A DNA stretch of 33,678 nucleotides, from positions 1 to 33,678 of the forward strand of contig NZ_RRAZ01000037.1 of the NCBI RefSeq assembly GCF_003863335.1, in the 5' to 3' direction. The translations under genes and the position numbers were made by a program. Shown here piece by piece: positions 17,302-25,746 of this stretch; position 1 is the first letter of the stretch, and the number at the start of each line of letters is the position of its first letter. The notes under the pieces are model-generated. The model was not told where the DNA came from and made no database searches. It worked only from the letters and a program-made list of their open reading frames with translations. The stretch comes from Falsigemmobacter faecalis. GTDB taxonomy: Bacteria; Pseudomonadota; Alphaproteobacteria; Rhodobacterales; Rhodobacteraceae.

Positions 17302-19581
17302 ATGAAAATCGCAGTGCTTGGCGGCGGCCCGGCCGGACTTTACTTCGCCATCTCCATGAAACTCCGCGCCCCCGAAAGCGAGATCACCGTCTTTGAGCGC
17401 AACCGCGCCGACGACACCTTCGGCTGGGGCGTCGTGCTCTCCGATGAGACCATGAGCAATTTTGGCGAGAACGATCCCGTCTCTGAGGCGATGATCCGCG
17501 ACAGCTTTGCCTATTGGGACGATATCCGCGTGGTGCGCGGCGCCGAAGAGATGACCTCCACCGGCCACGGCTTCTGCGGCATCGGGCGCAAACGTCTGCT
17601 GCTGCTGCTGCAGGAACGCGCCCGCGATCTTGGCGTGGCGCTGAGCTTTGAAACCGACATCACCCCCGAGGCGCTGGAGCAGATGCGCCGCGACCATGAC
17701 GTGGTCGTCGCCGCCGACGGTCTGAATTCGCGCAGCCGCCAGCTTTATGCCGATCACTTCCGCCCGGAAATCGATCTGCGCCGCAATCACTTTGTCTGGC
17801 TCGGCACCGAACAAAAGTTCGATGATGCCTTCACCTTCATCTTTGAAGAGACCGAACACGGCTGGATCTGGGCCCACGCCTATCAGTTTGACGACCAGCT
17901 CGCGACCTTTATCGTCGAATGCGGCCCCGAAACCTATAAGGCCTTCGGCTTTGACACGCTGTCGCAGGCCGAGAGCATTGCGCTTTGTGAAAAGATCTTC
18001 GCGCGCCACCTTGGCGGTCATGCGCTGATGACCAATGCGGGCCATATCCGCGGCTCGGCCTGGATCCGCTTCCCCCGCGTGACCTGCGAGCATTGGTATC
18101 ACGAGAACCTGGTGCTGCTGGGCGATGCCTCCGCCACGGCGCATTTCTCAATCGGCTCGGGCTCAAAGCTGGGCATGGAAAGCGCCATCGCCCTCGCAGA
18201 GGAGCTGACTTCCGGCAAACCGCTTCAGGCCGCCCTGCAAAGCTATGAGCAGGAGCGCAAGCTGCAGGTGCTGCGCGTCACCTCAGCCGCGCGCAATTCC
18301 ACCGCCTGGTTCGAAGAGGTGGACCGCCACCTGAAGCTCGACCTCATGCAGTTCACCTATGCACTTCTGACCCGCAGTCAGCGGATTTCACACGAAAATC
18401 TGCGCCTGCGCGACCCCGACTGGCTGCGCGATGCCGAAAGCTGGTTCCAGACCCGGGCGGGGGCTACCTCGCAGCGCCGCCCGATGTTTGCGCCCTTTAA
18501 ACTACGCGAAATGACGCTGGCCAACCGCATCGTGGTCTCGCCTATGGCGCAGTATAAGGCCGTCGAGGGCAATCCCACCGACTGGCATTTCATCCATTAT
18601 GCCGAGCGGGCCAAAGGCGGTGCGGGACTTGTCTTCACCGAGATGCTCTGCGTTGAGCCCGAGGGCCGCATCACCCCCGGCTGCCCCTGCCTTATCAGCG
18701 ATGAACAGATCGCCCGCTTTAAACGGCTGACCGATTTCATCCATGCCGAGACCCCGGCGAAAATCTGCGCGCAGATCGGTCACGCGGGGCGCAAAGCTTC
18801 CACCCGGCTGGCCTGGGACGGGATCGATCAGCCGCTGCCGGAGGGCAACTGGCCCATCCTTTCGGCCTCGCCCCTGCCCTATCTGCCGCAAAGCCAGACC
18901 CCAAAACCGATTGATCGTTCGGATATGGACCGCATCCGCGATGCCCATGTTGCGGCGGCCCGAAATGCCGAAGCCGCGGGCTTTGATATGATCGAGATGC
19001 ATGCCGCCCATGGCTATCTTCTCGCCTCTTTCCTCTCGCCCGTCACCAATCACCGCGAGGATGATTACGGCGGCAGCCTGGAAAACCGTCTGCGCTTCCC
19101 GCTTGAGGTGTTCCGCGCCATGCGCGCCGCCTGGCCCGCCGACAAACCGATGTCGGTCCGGATTTCAGCCCACGACTGGATCGACGGCGGCGTCGATGAG
19201 CATGAGGCCGTTGAGATCGCCCGCGCCTTCCAGGAGGCCGGGGCCGATGCCATCAACGCCTCTTCCGGTCAGACCGACCGCGCGGAGCGTCCGGTCTATG
19301 GCCGCATGTTCCAGGTGCCCTTCGCCGATCTGATCCGCAACAGGCTGCAGATCCCCACGCTGGTCGCCGGAAATATCTATGAGGCCGACCATGTAAACTC
19401 GATCCTCATGGCCGGTCGCGCCGATCTTGTGCTGCTCGCGCGGCCGCATCTGGCGGACCCTTACTGGACGCTGCATCAGGCGGTTGATCTGCTCGACACC
19501 GAACAGCCCTGGCCTGTCCCCTATGAAGGCGGCCGCCGCCAGGCCCTGACAATCGCTGAGCGCGCAAAGGCAATGTCATGA
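17302..19581 (+). CDS. Anthraniloyl-CoA monooxygenase/reductase (two-domain flavoprotein)
   Basis: 759-residue fusion of two flavoenzymes. Residues 1 to about 390 are a p-hydroxybenzoate-hydroxylase-type FAD monooxygenase: GGGPAGLYFA (7-16), an internal DG motif (VVAADGLNSRSRQL) and GDASATAHFSIGSGSKLGMESA (about 273-294). Residues about 395-759 are an old-yellow-enzyme NADH:flavin oxidoreductase: FAPFKLREMTLANRIVVSPM, QIGHAGRKAS, HAAHGYLLASFLSPVTNHREDDYGGSLENR (about 566) and LVAGNIYEADH. This architecture belongs to 2-aminobenzoyl-CoA monooxygenase/reductase (Azoarcus type) and the related salicylyl-CoA 5-hydroxylase; the two cannot be separated by eye. GGGAGAG precedes the ATG. The stop overlaps the next gene by 4 bp. 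No aryl-CoA ligase or beta-oxidation genes are present, so the pathway is incomplete here. Confidence 0.9.
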   Translation: MKIAVLGGGPAGLYFAISMKLRAPESEITVFERNRADDTFGWGVVLSDETMSNFGENDPVSEAMIRDSFAYWDDIRVVRGAEEMTSTGHGFCGIGRKRLLLLLQERARDLGVALSFETDITPEALEQMRRDHDVVVAADGLNSRSRQLYADHFRPEIDLRRNHFVWLGTEQKFDDAFTFIFEETEHGWIWAHAYQFDDQLATFIVECGPETYKAFGFDTLSQAESIALCEKIFARHLGGHALMTNAGHIRGSAWIRFPRVTCEHWYHENLVLLGDASATAHFSIGSGSKLGMESAIALAEELTSGKPLQAALQSYEQERKLQVLRVTSAARNSTAWFEEVDRHLKLDLMQFTYALLTRSQRISHENLRLRDPDWLRDAESWFQTRAGATSQRRPMFAPFKLREMTLANRIVVSPMAQYKAVEGNPTDWHFIHYAERAKGGAGLVFTEMLCVEPEGRITPGCPCLISDEQIARFKRLTDFIHAETPAKICAQIGHAGRKASTRLAWDGIDQPLPEGNWPILSASPLPYLPQSQTPKPIDRSDMDRIRDAHVAAARNAEAAGFDMIEMHAAHGYLLASFLSPVTNHREDDYGGSLENRLRFPLEVFRAMRAAWPADKPMSVRISAHDWIDGGVDEHEAVEIARAFQEAGADAINASSGQTDRAERPVYGRMFQVPFADLIRNRLQIPTLVAGNIYEADHVNSILMAGRADLVLLARPHLADPYWTLHQAVDLLDTEQPWPVPYEGGRRQALTIAERAKAMS

Positions 19582-20327
19582 ATTTACAAGGGAAACGCGC
19601 CCTCGTCACCGGGGCAGGATCCGGCTCAGGCGCGGCCATCGCCCGCGCCCTCGCCCGCCAGGGGGCCGAGGTCGTGATCTGTGGCCGCCAGCCAGGCCCG
19701 CTTGAGGCCCTGGCAAAAGACCATCCGCTGATGCGCCCGCAGATCTGCGACGTCACCAGTGAAGCCTCCGTGGAGGCCGCTTTTGCTGCCGCAGGTCCCC
19801 TCGATATCGTGGTTGCCAATGCCGGGATTTCTGCTTCAGCCCCCCTCGCGCGCACCTCTCTCGCGGAGTTTCAGGCCCAGATCGACACCAATCTTCTCGG
19901 CACCTTTCTGACCTTCCGCGAGGCCGCGCGGCACCTGCCCCCCCGCAGCTGGGGCCGGGTCATCGCCATCGCCTCGACCGCGGCGGTCAAGGGTTACGCC
20001 TATGTCGCGCCCTATGCCGCCAGCAAGCACGGGGTCCTGGGCCTCGTGCGGTCGGCCGCACTGGAATACGCGCGCAAGGGCGTCACTTTCAACGCGCTCT
20101 GCCCCGGCTTCATGGACACCGAGATGACCCGCCGTTCGGTCGAGCGTATTTCCGCCACCACCGCCCGCAGCCCCGAAGAAGCCCGCGAAACCCTGGCCGC
20201 CAATTCCCCGCAACGCCGCCTCATCGACCCCGAAGAGGTCGCCGAAGCCGTCCTGTGGCTTTGCGGGCCCGGCAGCGGCGGGATCACCGGTCAGGCGATC
20301 CCGATCTGCGGCGGAGAGACCGCTTAG
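19578..20327 (+). CDS. Short-chain dehydrogenase/reductase
   Basis: Classical SDR, 249 residues. The cofactor loop TGAGSGSG (11-18), NAG motif (81-83) and catalytic Ser133, Tyr146 and Lys150 (PYAASK) are all present, and GFMDTEMTRR and GGITGQAIPICGG complete the fold. The Arg at position 37 (ICGRQPG) after the second strand suggests NADP(H) use, though this is only a tendency. The ATGA overlap with the monooxygenase gene indicates translational coupling, so it probably oxidises or reduces a ring-opened or cyclohexyl acyl-CoA intermediate in the same pathway. Its stop codon overlaps the stop of the convergent parB by 3 bases, leaving no room for a terminator. Confidence 0.9.
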   Translation: MNLQGKRALVTGAGSGSGAAIARALARQGAEVVICGRQPGPLEALAKDHPLMRPQICDVTSEASVEAAFAAAGPLDIVVANAGISASAPLARTSLAEFQAQIDTNLLGTFLTFREAARHLPPRSWGRVIAIASTAAVKGYAYVAPYAASKHGVLGLVRSAALEYARKGVTFNALCPGFMDTEMTRRSVERISATTARSPEEARETLAANSPQRRLIDPEEVAEAVLWLCGPGSGGITGQAIPICGGETA

Positions 20328-21403
20328 GGCTTCTCCAGAAGCCGCGTCACTTCACGCACCAGGCTCTCCATCAGCGCGCGGTCAATCTTGCGCCGCCCGC
20401 CGATGCGCAGGGCCCAGCCGCGCGCATCCTGTTCTGCCACAACGGTAAATCCACTGGTGGTCTCAGCCACCGGGCTTGCCACCCGCTTCGGACGCCCGCC
20501 CTTTCGCGGGTCCGGCGCAGGCGCATCAAGATCGTCAAGCAGACGCTCAATCGCGGCCAGCTCTGCCGCCGGATCGGCGGGATCCGCCTCTGCCAAACCG
20601 TCGCGCAGCCGCGCTTCGGCGCCGTCCCGCAGGGCCTGTGCGATCCGCAGCCCGTCCTTTTCGCGCAGAAGATCCGGGAATTTCAGCATATCCCCAAGCT
20701 CTTCAAAGATCAGCGCAAAGCTGCGGATCTTTGAGCGTTTCGCCTTGGACGCCACCGGGAAAAGCGCATCCACCGCCGCTTCGGGATTGGTAAAGGCCCC
20801 CTGCTGCGCCGCAATCACCGCAATCCGCCCGCGCTCATACTGGCTCAGGCTGGCGCGAACCTCATTCTCCTCGATCATGGCGGCAAAGGCGCCGCCCATG
20901 GCCGCAGGCTCCCGCACAACGGCGCGAATCGTGGCATAACGCGGCTCATGGGTCAGATCCCACAGCGCACGAACCGCCATCAATCGCCGATAGCCCGACA
21001 GCAGACCATAGGGCCGACCCGTCCCCGGCGCCTGCTCAAACACCTCAACCGGCAGCCGCAGCCCGGTTTTCGCGATCGAGGCCTTCAGCTCTTCCAGCTC
21101 TTCCGCGTCGATCACCACGCGGTCGCGCACCAAGGCATCCGCCTCAATGTCATCAAGCGGCAGCTCAACCATGACCAGCCCCCTGGTCTGCGCCTCGCGG
21201 AAGGCCCCGGCGACTGCGCGATCACGCGCCGCTTCCGCCCGCTCATCGGCGCTGCGCGGATCAAACACCGCCGCAGTCTCGGCCGCGACCTGCGCAATCG
21301 GGGCCACCCCCGCGCGCGCCGGCGCCGGTTCGCGCCGAAAATCCGCTTCCATCTTCTCCAGATCCGCGCTGGAGGGCACTGCCAGAACCCGACGTTTCGC
21401 CAC
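20324..21403 (-). CDS. parB: Plasmid partition protein ParB
   Basis: Centromere-binding CTPase-type partition protein, 359 residues. I chose a GTG start at 21403: it follows the parA stop by one base and has GAGGAG 7 nt upstream, while the longer ATG frame overlaps parA. The N-terminal ParB/Srx domain includes VELPLDDIEAD, VDAEELEELKASIAKTGLRLPVEV and LLSGYRRLMAVRAL. The box II CTP-binding region is seen as AAMIEENEVRASLSQYERGRIAVIAA, and an HTH-like stretch follows with SKAKRSKIRSFALIFEELGDML. The C-terminal part carries a Pro-rich linker (APAPDPRKGGRPKR) and a dimerisation-type end. Together with parA and the initiator gene it forms a complete segregation and replication module. Confidence 0.92.
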   Translation of the reverse strand: MAKRRVLAVPSSADLEKMEADFRREPAPARAGVAPIAQVAAETAAVFDPRSADERAEAARDRAVAGAFREAQTRGLVMVELPLDDIEADALVRDRVVIDAEELEELKASIAKTGLRLPVEVFEQAPGTGRPYGLLSGYRRLMAVRALWDLTHEPRYATIRAVVREPAAMGGAFAAMIEENEVRASLSQYERGRIAVIAAQQGAFTNPEAAVDALFPVASKAKRSKIRSFALIFEELGDMLKFPDLLREKDGLRIAQALRDGAEARLRDGLAEADPADPAAELAAIERLLDDLDAPAPDPRKGGRPKRVASPVAETTSGFTVVAEQDARGWALRIGGRRKIDRALMESLVREVTRLLEKP

Positions 21404-21404
21404 G

Positions 21405-22802
21405 TTACGACTCCTCTTTCCCGGCCATCTGCTGGTCACGCCACCAGGTCCCCAGGATCACTTCCTTCACCTCAGCCCAGGTGCGATCAAAGGTTTCGCG
21501 CCCGCGCACATAGGTATCGCGGTTAAAATTCCGATAGTCGGTCTCATAGATACCCGAGACCATTTCGCCGGCCTGACCCACCATAACGGTCATTTCCTGG
21601 CGATAGGTTGTCATGAAGTCGCCAAAATAGGCCTGGATGACATTGCCCAGATCGGCCTGTTGCGCCGGATCAAATCGGGTGACAAGCGCGCGCACGGCAT
21701 CCCACTCAAAGCGCATTTCCGGCAGACCATCCGCCCGACGGACCCGATTTTCGCCTTCCTCGATCGAGGCGAAGGTCGAATAGATCATGTCAAAGAAGCG
21801 CCCGGTGCTGTCAAACTCCAGAAAGGAAGCCCCCAGCGGAACCAGCAGAATATCCGCCGCGGCCAGCGCATTGATCGTCAGATAGCCAAGAGCGGGCGGC
21901 GTATCGAGCAGGATAATGTCATAATTATCCAGCATCCCGCCATCTTCCAGCGCATGGCTCAGCGCATCCCAGAGCGCCCAGGAGCGCAGCTGCATGCGCC
22001 AGACCGGCACCTGAAATTCCGCCCAATAGAGGTTGAGCTGAGCGCCGATCAGATCAATATTCGGCCAGTGTGTTTTCTGGATAAGGTTTCGCGGCGAAAC
22101 CTTCAACGCCTCAGTCAGGGTTTCGTCGAAAGGGAAGGGGGCCAGGCCTCCGGCCTCGCGGACCTTGTTTTCTTCCTGCAAGCGCAGGGCGTAATCCCTT
22201 GCCAGCAAAGGGAAAACGGTCTGCCATTCGTCTTCCACCTTACCGCCCATGATCGAAGTCATTGATCCCTGGCTGTCGAGATCGATCACCAGAACCTTAT
22301 ATCCGTCGAGCGCCGCAGACATCGCCAGATGAGCCGCCGTTGAGGTTTTGCCTACGCCGCCTTTGAAGTTCGCGACGGCGACAACCTTTGCCGGCAGCCC
22401 TTCGGGGCGCCAGGCACGGTATTCGCGATCCCGTGCCCCCTCGGTGGCGAAATGATTGCGCAGCGCCAGCACTTCTTCGAGGGTGAACCACTTGGAGCCG
22501 GCATCGCCTTCCCCCTGCGGGAGGTCGGGGTTCTGGCGCAGCACACGGCGCAGGTGCGCTGCGTTAACGGGAATGAGATATTTGCAGACTTCCCAGGTGG
22601 AAAATTTGCGAAGCCGTTTCTGACCATCAGGTGCATAACCGCGACGGGCAAGGTCATCCCGCCCCCGGGTCGCGAAGGCTGCAGCTTTGGCAAAACGTGC
22701 AGTATCGATCGGATCAGTCAGTTTTGCTGCTGCCTGAGCGGGATCGATGTTAAAGTAGGGCGGGAGATCCGCCTTGCCGGGAATTGCTGGTTTCTGAGCC
22801 AT
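21405..22802 (-). CDS. parA: Plasmid partition ATPase ParA
   Basis: Walker-type partition ATPase, 465 residues. The deviant Walker A motif KGGVGKT spans 147-153, followed by VLVIDLDSQGSMT (A' region) and IILLDTPPALGYL (Walker B). About 135 residues precede the ATPase and include a winged-helix-like section (FSTWEVCKYLIPVNAAHLRRVLRQ), as in large type Ia ParA proteins such as those of P1 and RepABC-type systems, which also repress their own operon. parB begins one base after the stop, so the two are coupled. It is divergent from the replication initiator, with the origin region between them. Confidence 0.95.
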   Translation of the reverse strand: MAQKPAIPGKADLPPYFNIDPAQAAAKLTDPIDTARFAKAAAFATRGRDDLARRGYAPDGQKRLRKFSTWEVCKYLIPVNAAHLRRVLRQNPDLPQGEGDAGSKWFTLEEVLALRNHFATEGARDREYRAWRPEGLPAKVVAVANFKGGVGKTSTAAHLAMSAALDGYKVLVIDLDSQGSMTSIMGGKVEDEWQTVFPLLARDYALRLQEENKVREAGGLAPFPFDETLTEALKVSPRNLIQKTHWPNIDLIGAQLNLYWAEFQVPVWRMQLRSWALWDALSHALEDGGMLDNYDIILLDTPPALGYLTINALAAADILLVPLGASFLEFDSTGRFFDMIYSTFASIEEGENRVRRADGLPEMRFEWDAVRALVTRFDPAQQADLGNVIQAYFGDFMTTYRQEMTVMVGQAGEMVSGIYETDYRNFNRDTYVRGRETFDRTWAEVKEVILGTWWRDQQMAGKEES

Positions 22803-22811
22803 TGCTTCGCC

Positions 22812-22857
22812 TGATGTGCGCCATTCTTCATGATGACCACCTAACTATGGCACATCA
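22812..22857. promoter_or_regulatory. Inverted repeat upstream of parA, possible par operator
   Basis: TGATGTGC (22812-22819) and GCACATCA (22850-22857) are exact reverse complements 30 bp apart, beginning 10 bp upstream of the parA start. Large type Ia ParA proteins repress their own promoter through such sites, but binding here is inferred. Confidence 0.45.
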
Positions 22858-22929
22858 CAGGGGGAAGAAGAAAGCCGCAAAGGAAATCTCATTGAAACTC
22901 TGGAATCCTGTCCCTGACCCGCGCGTTAT

Positions 22930-23088
22930 GATTTGAGAGATTCTGATTGGTTTTGAATCTTTAAGGTAGAAATTATATATCTATTTCAAACAGTTAGTAA
23001 GTTATAGGTACCAGCTTACAGGGAGTATGGTATCCGCTTACAGGATGAAAGGTACCAATCTACGGGATATAAGGTGCTGATTCACGGG
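22930..23088. other. Replication origin with AT-rich region and four 22-bp-spaced iterons
   Basis: Four direct copies begin at 23007, 23029, 23051 and 23073, spaced exactly 22 bp (two helical turns): GGTACCAGCTTACAGG, GGTATCCGCTTACAGG, GGTACCAATCTACGGG and GGTGCTGATTCACGGG. Consensus: GGTAYC-N3-YTACRGG. To their left, 22930-23006 is strikingly AT-rich for this genome, a fit for the DNA-unwinding element. No perfect DnaA box was seen. This is the layout of an iteron-controlled theta origin next to a Rep_3-type initiator gene. Confidence 0.85.
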
Positions 23089-23177
23089 TTTAGAGCGGAT
23101 TAGCGGGAATCGCTGCGCTTTTTCCGCGTCAGTTCTGACATCTCAGAGGGGCTCAGATCGAAGACTTCCCGGAATCG

Positions 23178-23265
23178 GGTACCTTACCCGCAGGGCAATT
23201 CGTGAAAGGTACCCTTATGCAGGATCTTCTAAAGGTGTCTGTCTGGTGCCTTGCAGGCGGATACC
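23178..23265. promoter_or_regulatory. Iteron-like copies in the rep promoter region
   Basis: Further copies of the iteron core lie upstream of the initiator gene: GGTACCTTACCCGCAGG (from 23178), GGTACCCTTATGCAGG (23208-23223) and an inverted copy at 23249-23265 (minus strand GGTATCCGCCTGCAAGG). Iteron plasmids commonly autoregulate rep through Rep dimers on such half or inverted iterons. Confidence 0.6.
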
Positions 23266-23319
23266 TTTTGTCAGAACATGTCGCGGTCAGGGCGACTCGC
23301 CTGACCTGGAAGGCAGAAG

Positions 23320-24528
23320 ATGACCCGGGCAAAAACCGCACTGGACGAAATCCCTCGTGACCGCCTCACCGGCCCTTTGCGGAGGGGGGCGGTGAAGAAG
23401 CACGTAGCGGCGATCCATATCTCCGGCAAGCTGACGCTGCTGCAGCGAAAGCTGAGCAATGTTCTGTTGCTGAACGCTTATGATACCCTGACCTCGCAGA
23501 GCCGGCATCAGATTGATGCGCGCACGCTGTGCCTGATGATTGGCTACAACTCCAATGACATCGAGACGCTGAAGCTTGCGCTGCGGGGGTTGGCGGAGAC
23601 TGTGGCGGAATGGGATATGCTTGACAGCGAAGGGCAGCAGGAATGGGGTGTCTCGGCCCTTCTGTCCTTTGCGCGGCTGAAGGGGGGGATCTGTGAATAC
23701 GCTTACTCTCCTGCCCTGGCGGAGAAACTGCATGATCCTAAGGTGTTCGCGCTGATCAATCTGAATATCCAGCGCCGTTTTACCTCTGGCCACGCGCTGG
23801 CGCTTTATGAGAACTGCTACCGGTTTGTGCGGACAGGATCGACTGGCTGGTGGCCGATTGAGCTGTTTCGCAGACTTATGGGCGTGGCGGACAGTCCTTA
23901 TTATGATGAGTTCAAGCATCTGAACGCCAAGATTATCAAGCCTGCTGTTGCGGAGGTGAATAAAACCTCAAACATCGTGGTGACGCCGGAATTTCGGAAG
24001 ATGGGTCGGGCCGTGAACGATGTGCGCTTTCTGATTTCTGAGAACCCGCAGCTGGCGATCCTGGATCTCGATGACGGCGAGGGGCATCGGAACTCGGATA
24101 TCTATGCGCGGCTGCGGGGGCTTGGTGTGTCGGACCGGCTGGCGCGGCAGTGGATCCGCGAGCATGGAGAGACGGTGATGGGTCAGCGGCTGGATTTTGT
24201 TGCGGCTCAGGGGGATGTGCGAAATCCTGTGGGCTATCTGACCCGGGTTTTGCGCGATGACGGCCCGGAGGTTTCGCCGCGAAACCCTGCGCCCGCCGTG
24301 GCGCTGTCGGGCAGGGCGCGGCGGCTGGAGCGGATCCGGGATCTTGCGGCGGCGCGGACGCCGACTCAGCGGGATGCGGACCGGCGGCTGTTCATGGCGC
24401 GGCTGGAAGGGACGGCCAGGGATGACTTTGAAAAGCATGGCTGGATGTCCGCGCTGAACGTTAAGGCCATCGCAGCTTTTTGGGAGGAAGTCTCTCCCGG
24501 GGCCTTTGACGGGCTGGAGGCAGAGTGA
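23320..24528 (+). CDS. Replication initiator, Rep_3/RepB type
   Basis: Plasmid replication initiator, 402 residues. The first 250 residues look like the tandem winged-helix Rep_3 superfamily: AVHI-like AAIHISGKLTLLQRKLSNVLLLNAYDTL near the start, IDARTLCLMIGYNSNDIETLKLALRGLAETVAEW, a conserved middle block YSPALAEKLHDPKVFALINLNIQRRFTSGHALALYENCYRFV, and FKHLNAKIIKPAVAEVNKTSNIVV. The C-terminal 130 residues are an extension including an HTH-like part (LGVSDRLARQWIREHGETVM). In Rhodobacterales this corresponds to the RepB-type replicons that travel with parAB. The start at 23320 lies 55 bp past the last iteron copy. Function follows from the fold pattern and from the neighbouring iterons and parAB. 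Confidence 0.88.
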   Translation: MTRAKTALDEIPRDRLTGPLRRGAVKKHVAAIHISGKLTLLQRKLSNVLLLNAYDTLTSQSRHQIDARTLCLMIGYNSNDIETLKLALRGLAETVAEWDMLDSEGQQEWGVSALLSFARLKGGICEYAYSPALAEKLHDPKVFALINLNIQRRFTSGHALALYENCYRFVRTGSTGWWPIELFRRLMGVADSPYYDEFKHLNAKIIKPAVAEVNKTSNIVVTPEFRKMGRAVNDVRFLISENPQLAILDLDDGEGHRNSDIYARLRGLGVSDRLARQWIREHGETVMGQRLDFVAAQGDVRNPVGYLTRVLRDDGPEVSPRNPAPAVALSGRARRLERIRDLAAARTPTQRDADRRLFMARLEGTARDDFEKHGWMSALNVKAIAAFWEEVSPGAFDGLEAE

Positions 24529-24533
24529 GACTG

Positions 24534-24560
24534 GCCGGGCAAATGCCCGGCTTTTTCTTT
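24534..24560 (+). terminator. Intrinsic terminator of rep
   Basis: GCCGGGCA pairs with TGCCCGGC across AA, followed by TTTTTCTTT, 5 bp after the rep stop codon. Confidence 0.95.
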
Positions 24561-24840
24561 CAGGTCTCCGTTTGCGGGATGAATTTGTGAGTGTTTTCCG
24601 CAGGCCTTGTCGGTCTGCCTTCTCTGAACACAGGGTTAAGGATGCGTTCCCCGGGGAAGGGTACCCTGCGGACAACGCGCCCAGGGGCACCTGACGGAGG
24701 GGGGATGCTGTTCCCGCGTCTCACGGAAACGTGTGTTTAGGTGATTAACCGGCGGCGGAACGTGAACTGACCGCAGCGGTTGCTTCTGCAGGCGGCCCGA
24801 TCGCCGGTTGGCGTTTGCCCGCAAGTTAAGGAGTGACTTC
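24561..24840. other. Intergenic region with abutting palindromes
   Basis: No gene is seen here. It contains TTCCCCGGGGAA (24647-24658), which runs into AGGGTACCCT (24658-24667), the latter sharing the GGTACC core of the iterons. The promoter of the following porin-like gene should lie near its 3' end. Confidence 0.5.
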
Positions 24841-25680
24841 ATGAGTGTTAAAAAAACATCCGCCCTCGGCCTTAGCGCTGTTGCTGCACTGGGTCTGATG
24901 AGTGTGACGGCTTTCGCGCAGGACACCCTGACCGGGGTCCGCGGGGTCAACGACCGTCTGGATGACGTAGAGCGGGATGTACGCGAAGATATGGCACGGG
25001 CGAATGATGCCGCGCGCTTTGGGAACCCCGAGTTTAACCCCGGCTTCAGCGGCAGTGCCTCGCTGGGCTATTCGGGCAAGACCGGGAACAATGAGACCCA
25101 GGACCTTTCGGTCGGCCTGCGCCTGCGCCATGCTCAGGGGCCGCTGGTCCAGACCCTGGGGGCCGTGCTTGATTTCCAGGAGGCCAATGGCTCGAAGACC
25201 AAACAGGATGTCTTCGCGGTCTATGACGCCAATTATTATTTCAACGACCAGTTCTATGCCTTCGCTCTGGCGCGGGTGCAGACCAATGGTCTGGCCGATA
25301 CCGCCGATGAAGTCCGCCGCGACGCCTTTGTCGGCGTGGGCCCGGGGTACCGCTTTATCAACACGCCCAGCACCACCTGGCGCGCCCAGGCCGGTATCGG
25401 TGTGAGCTATCTCCAGGATGGCGCCCGCAACTCGGTGACCGAGACCGGCTATATCGCCAGCTCGCGGTTCTTCCATCAGTTCAGCGACACCATGTTCCTG
25501 ACCAATGACACCGATGTTCTGAAGTCCGACAGCGCCCTGCGCGTAAACAACGACTTCGGCGTGAACTTCCGTATGACCAATGCGATGTCGACCCGCGTCA
25601 GCTATCTGACCGAGTACAATGACAACCGCGCGATCCGCACCGACAATAAGCTGGGCGTGTCGCTGGTCTTCGGCTTCTGA
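24841..25680 (+). CDS. DUF481-family outer membrane beta-barrel protein
   Basis: Putative outer membrane protein of the DUF481 (YdiY, salt-induced) family, 279 residues. The ATG at 24841 has AAGGAG 8 nt upstream and begins a signal peptide (SAVAALGLMSVTAFAQD), cleaved near residue 26; the longer frame from 24808 was rejected. A short coiled stretch (GVNDRLDDVERDVREDMARAND) precedes alternating beta strands such as GFSGSASLGYSGKTGNNETQDLSVGLRLRHAQG, FNDQFYAFALARVQTNG and VGPGYRFINTPSTTWRAQAGIGVSYLQDG. It ends in LGVSLVFGF with the terminal Phe expected of BAM-assembled barrels. Its transport role is unknown. Confidence 0.88.
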   Translation: MSVKKTSALGLSAVAALGLMSVTAFAQDTLTGVRGVNDRLDDVERDVREDMARANDAARFGNPEFNPGFSGSASLGYSGKTGNNETQDLSVGLRLRHAQGPLVQTLGAVLDFQEANGSKTKQDVFAVYDANYYFNDQFYAFALARVQTNGLADTADEVRRDAFVGVGPGYRFINTPSTTWRAQAGIGVSYLQDGARNSVTETGYIASSRFFHQFSDTMFLTNDTDVLKSDSALRVNNDFGVNFRMTNAMSTRVSYLTEYNDNRAIRTDNKLGVSLVFGF

Positions 25681-25707
25681 GCTGACGCAGTTTCCTCTCG
25701 TTGATCT

Positions 25708-25733
25708 GCGGCCCCTTCGGGGGCCGCTTTTTT
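25708..25733 (+). terminator. Intrinsic terminator with UUCG loop
   Basis: GCGGCCCC, TTCG tetraloop, GGGGCCGC, then six T, 27 bp past the DUF481 gene stop. Confidence 0.96.
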
Positions 25734-25746
25734 AGGGCGGGCGGGC

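Noticed and set aside
23095-23112. Possible fifth iteron at the next 22-bp step
   Set aside because: Only a partial match (TTAGCGGG); the GGTAC core is missing.
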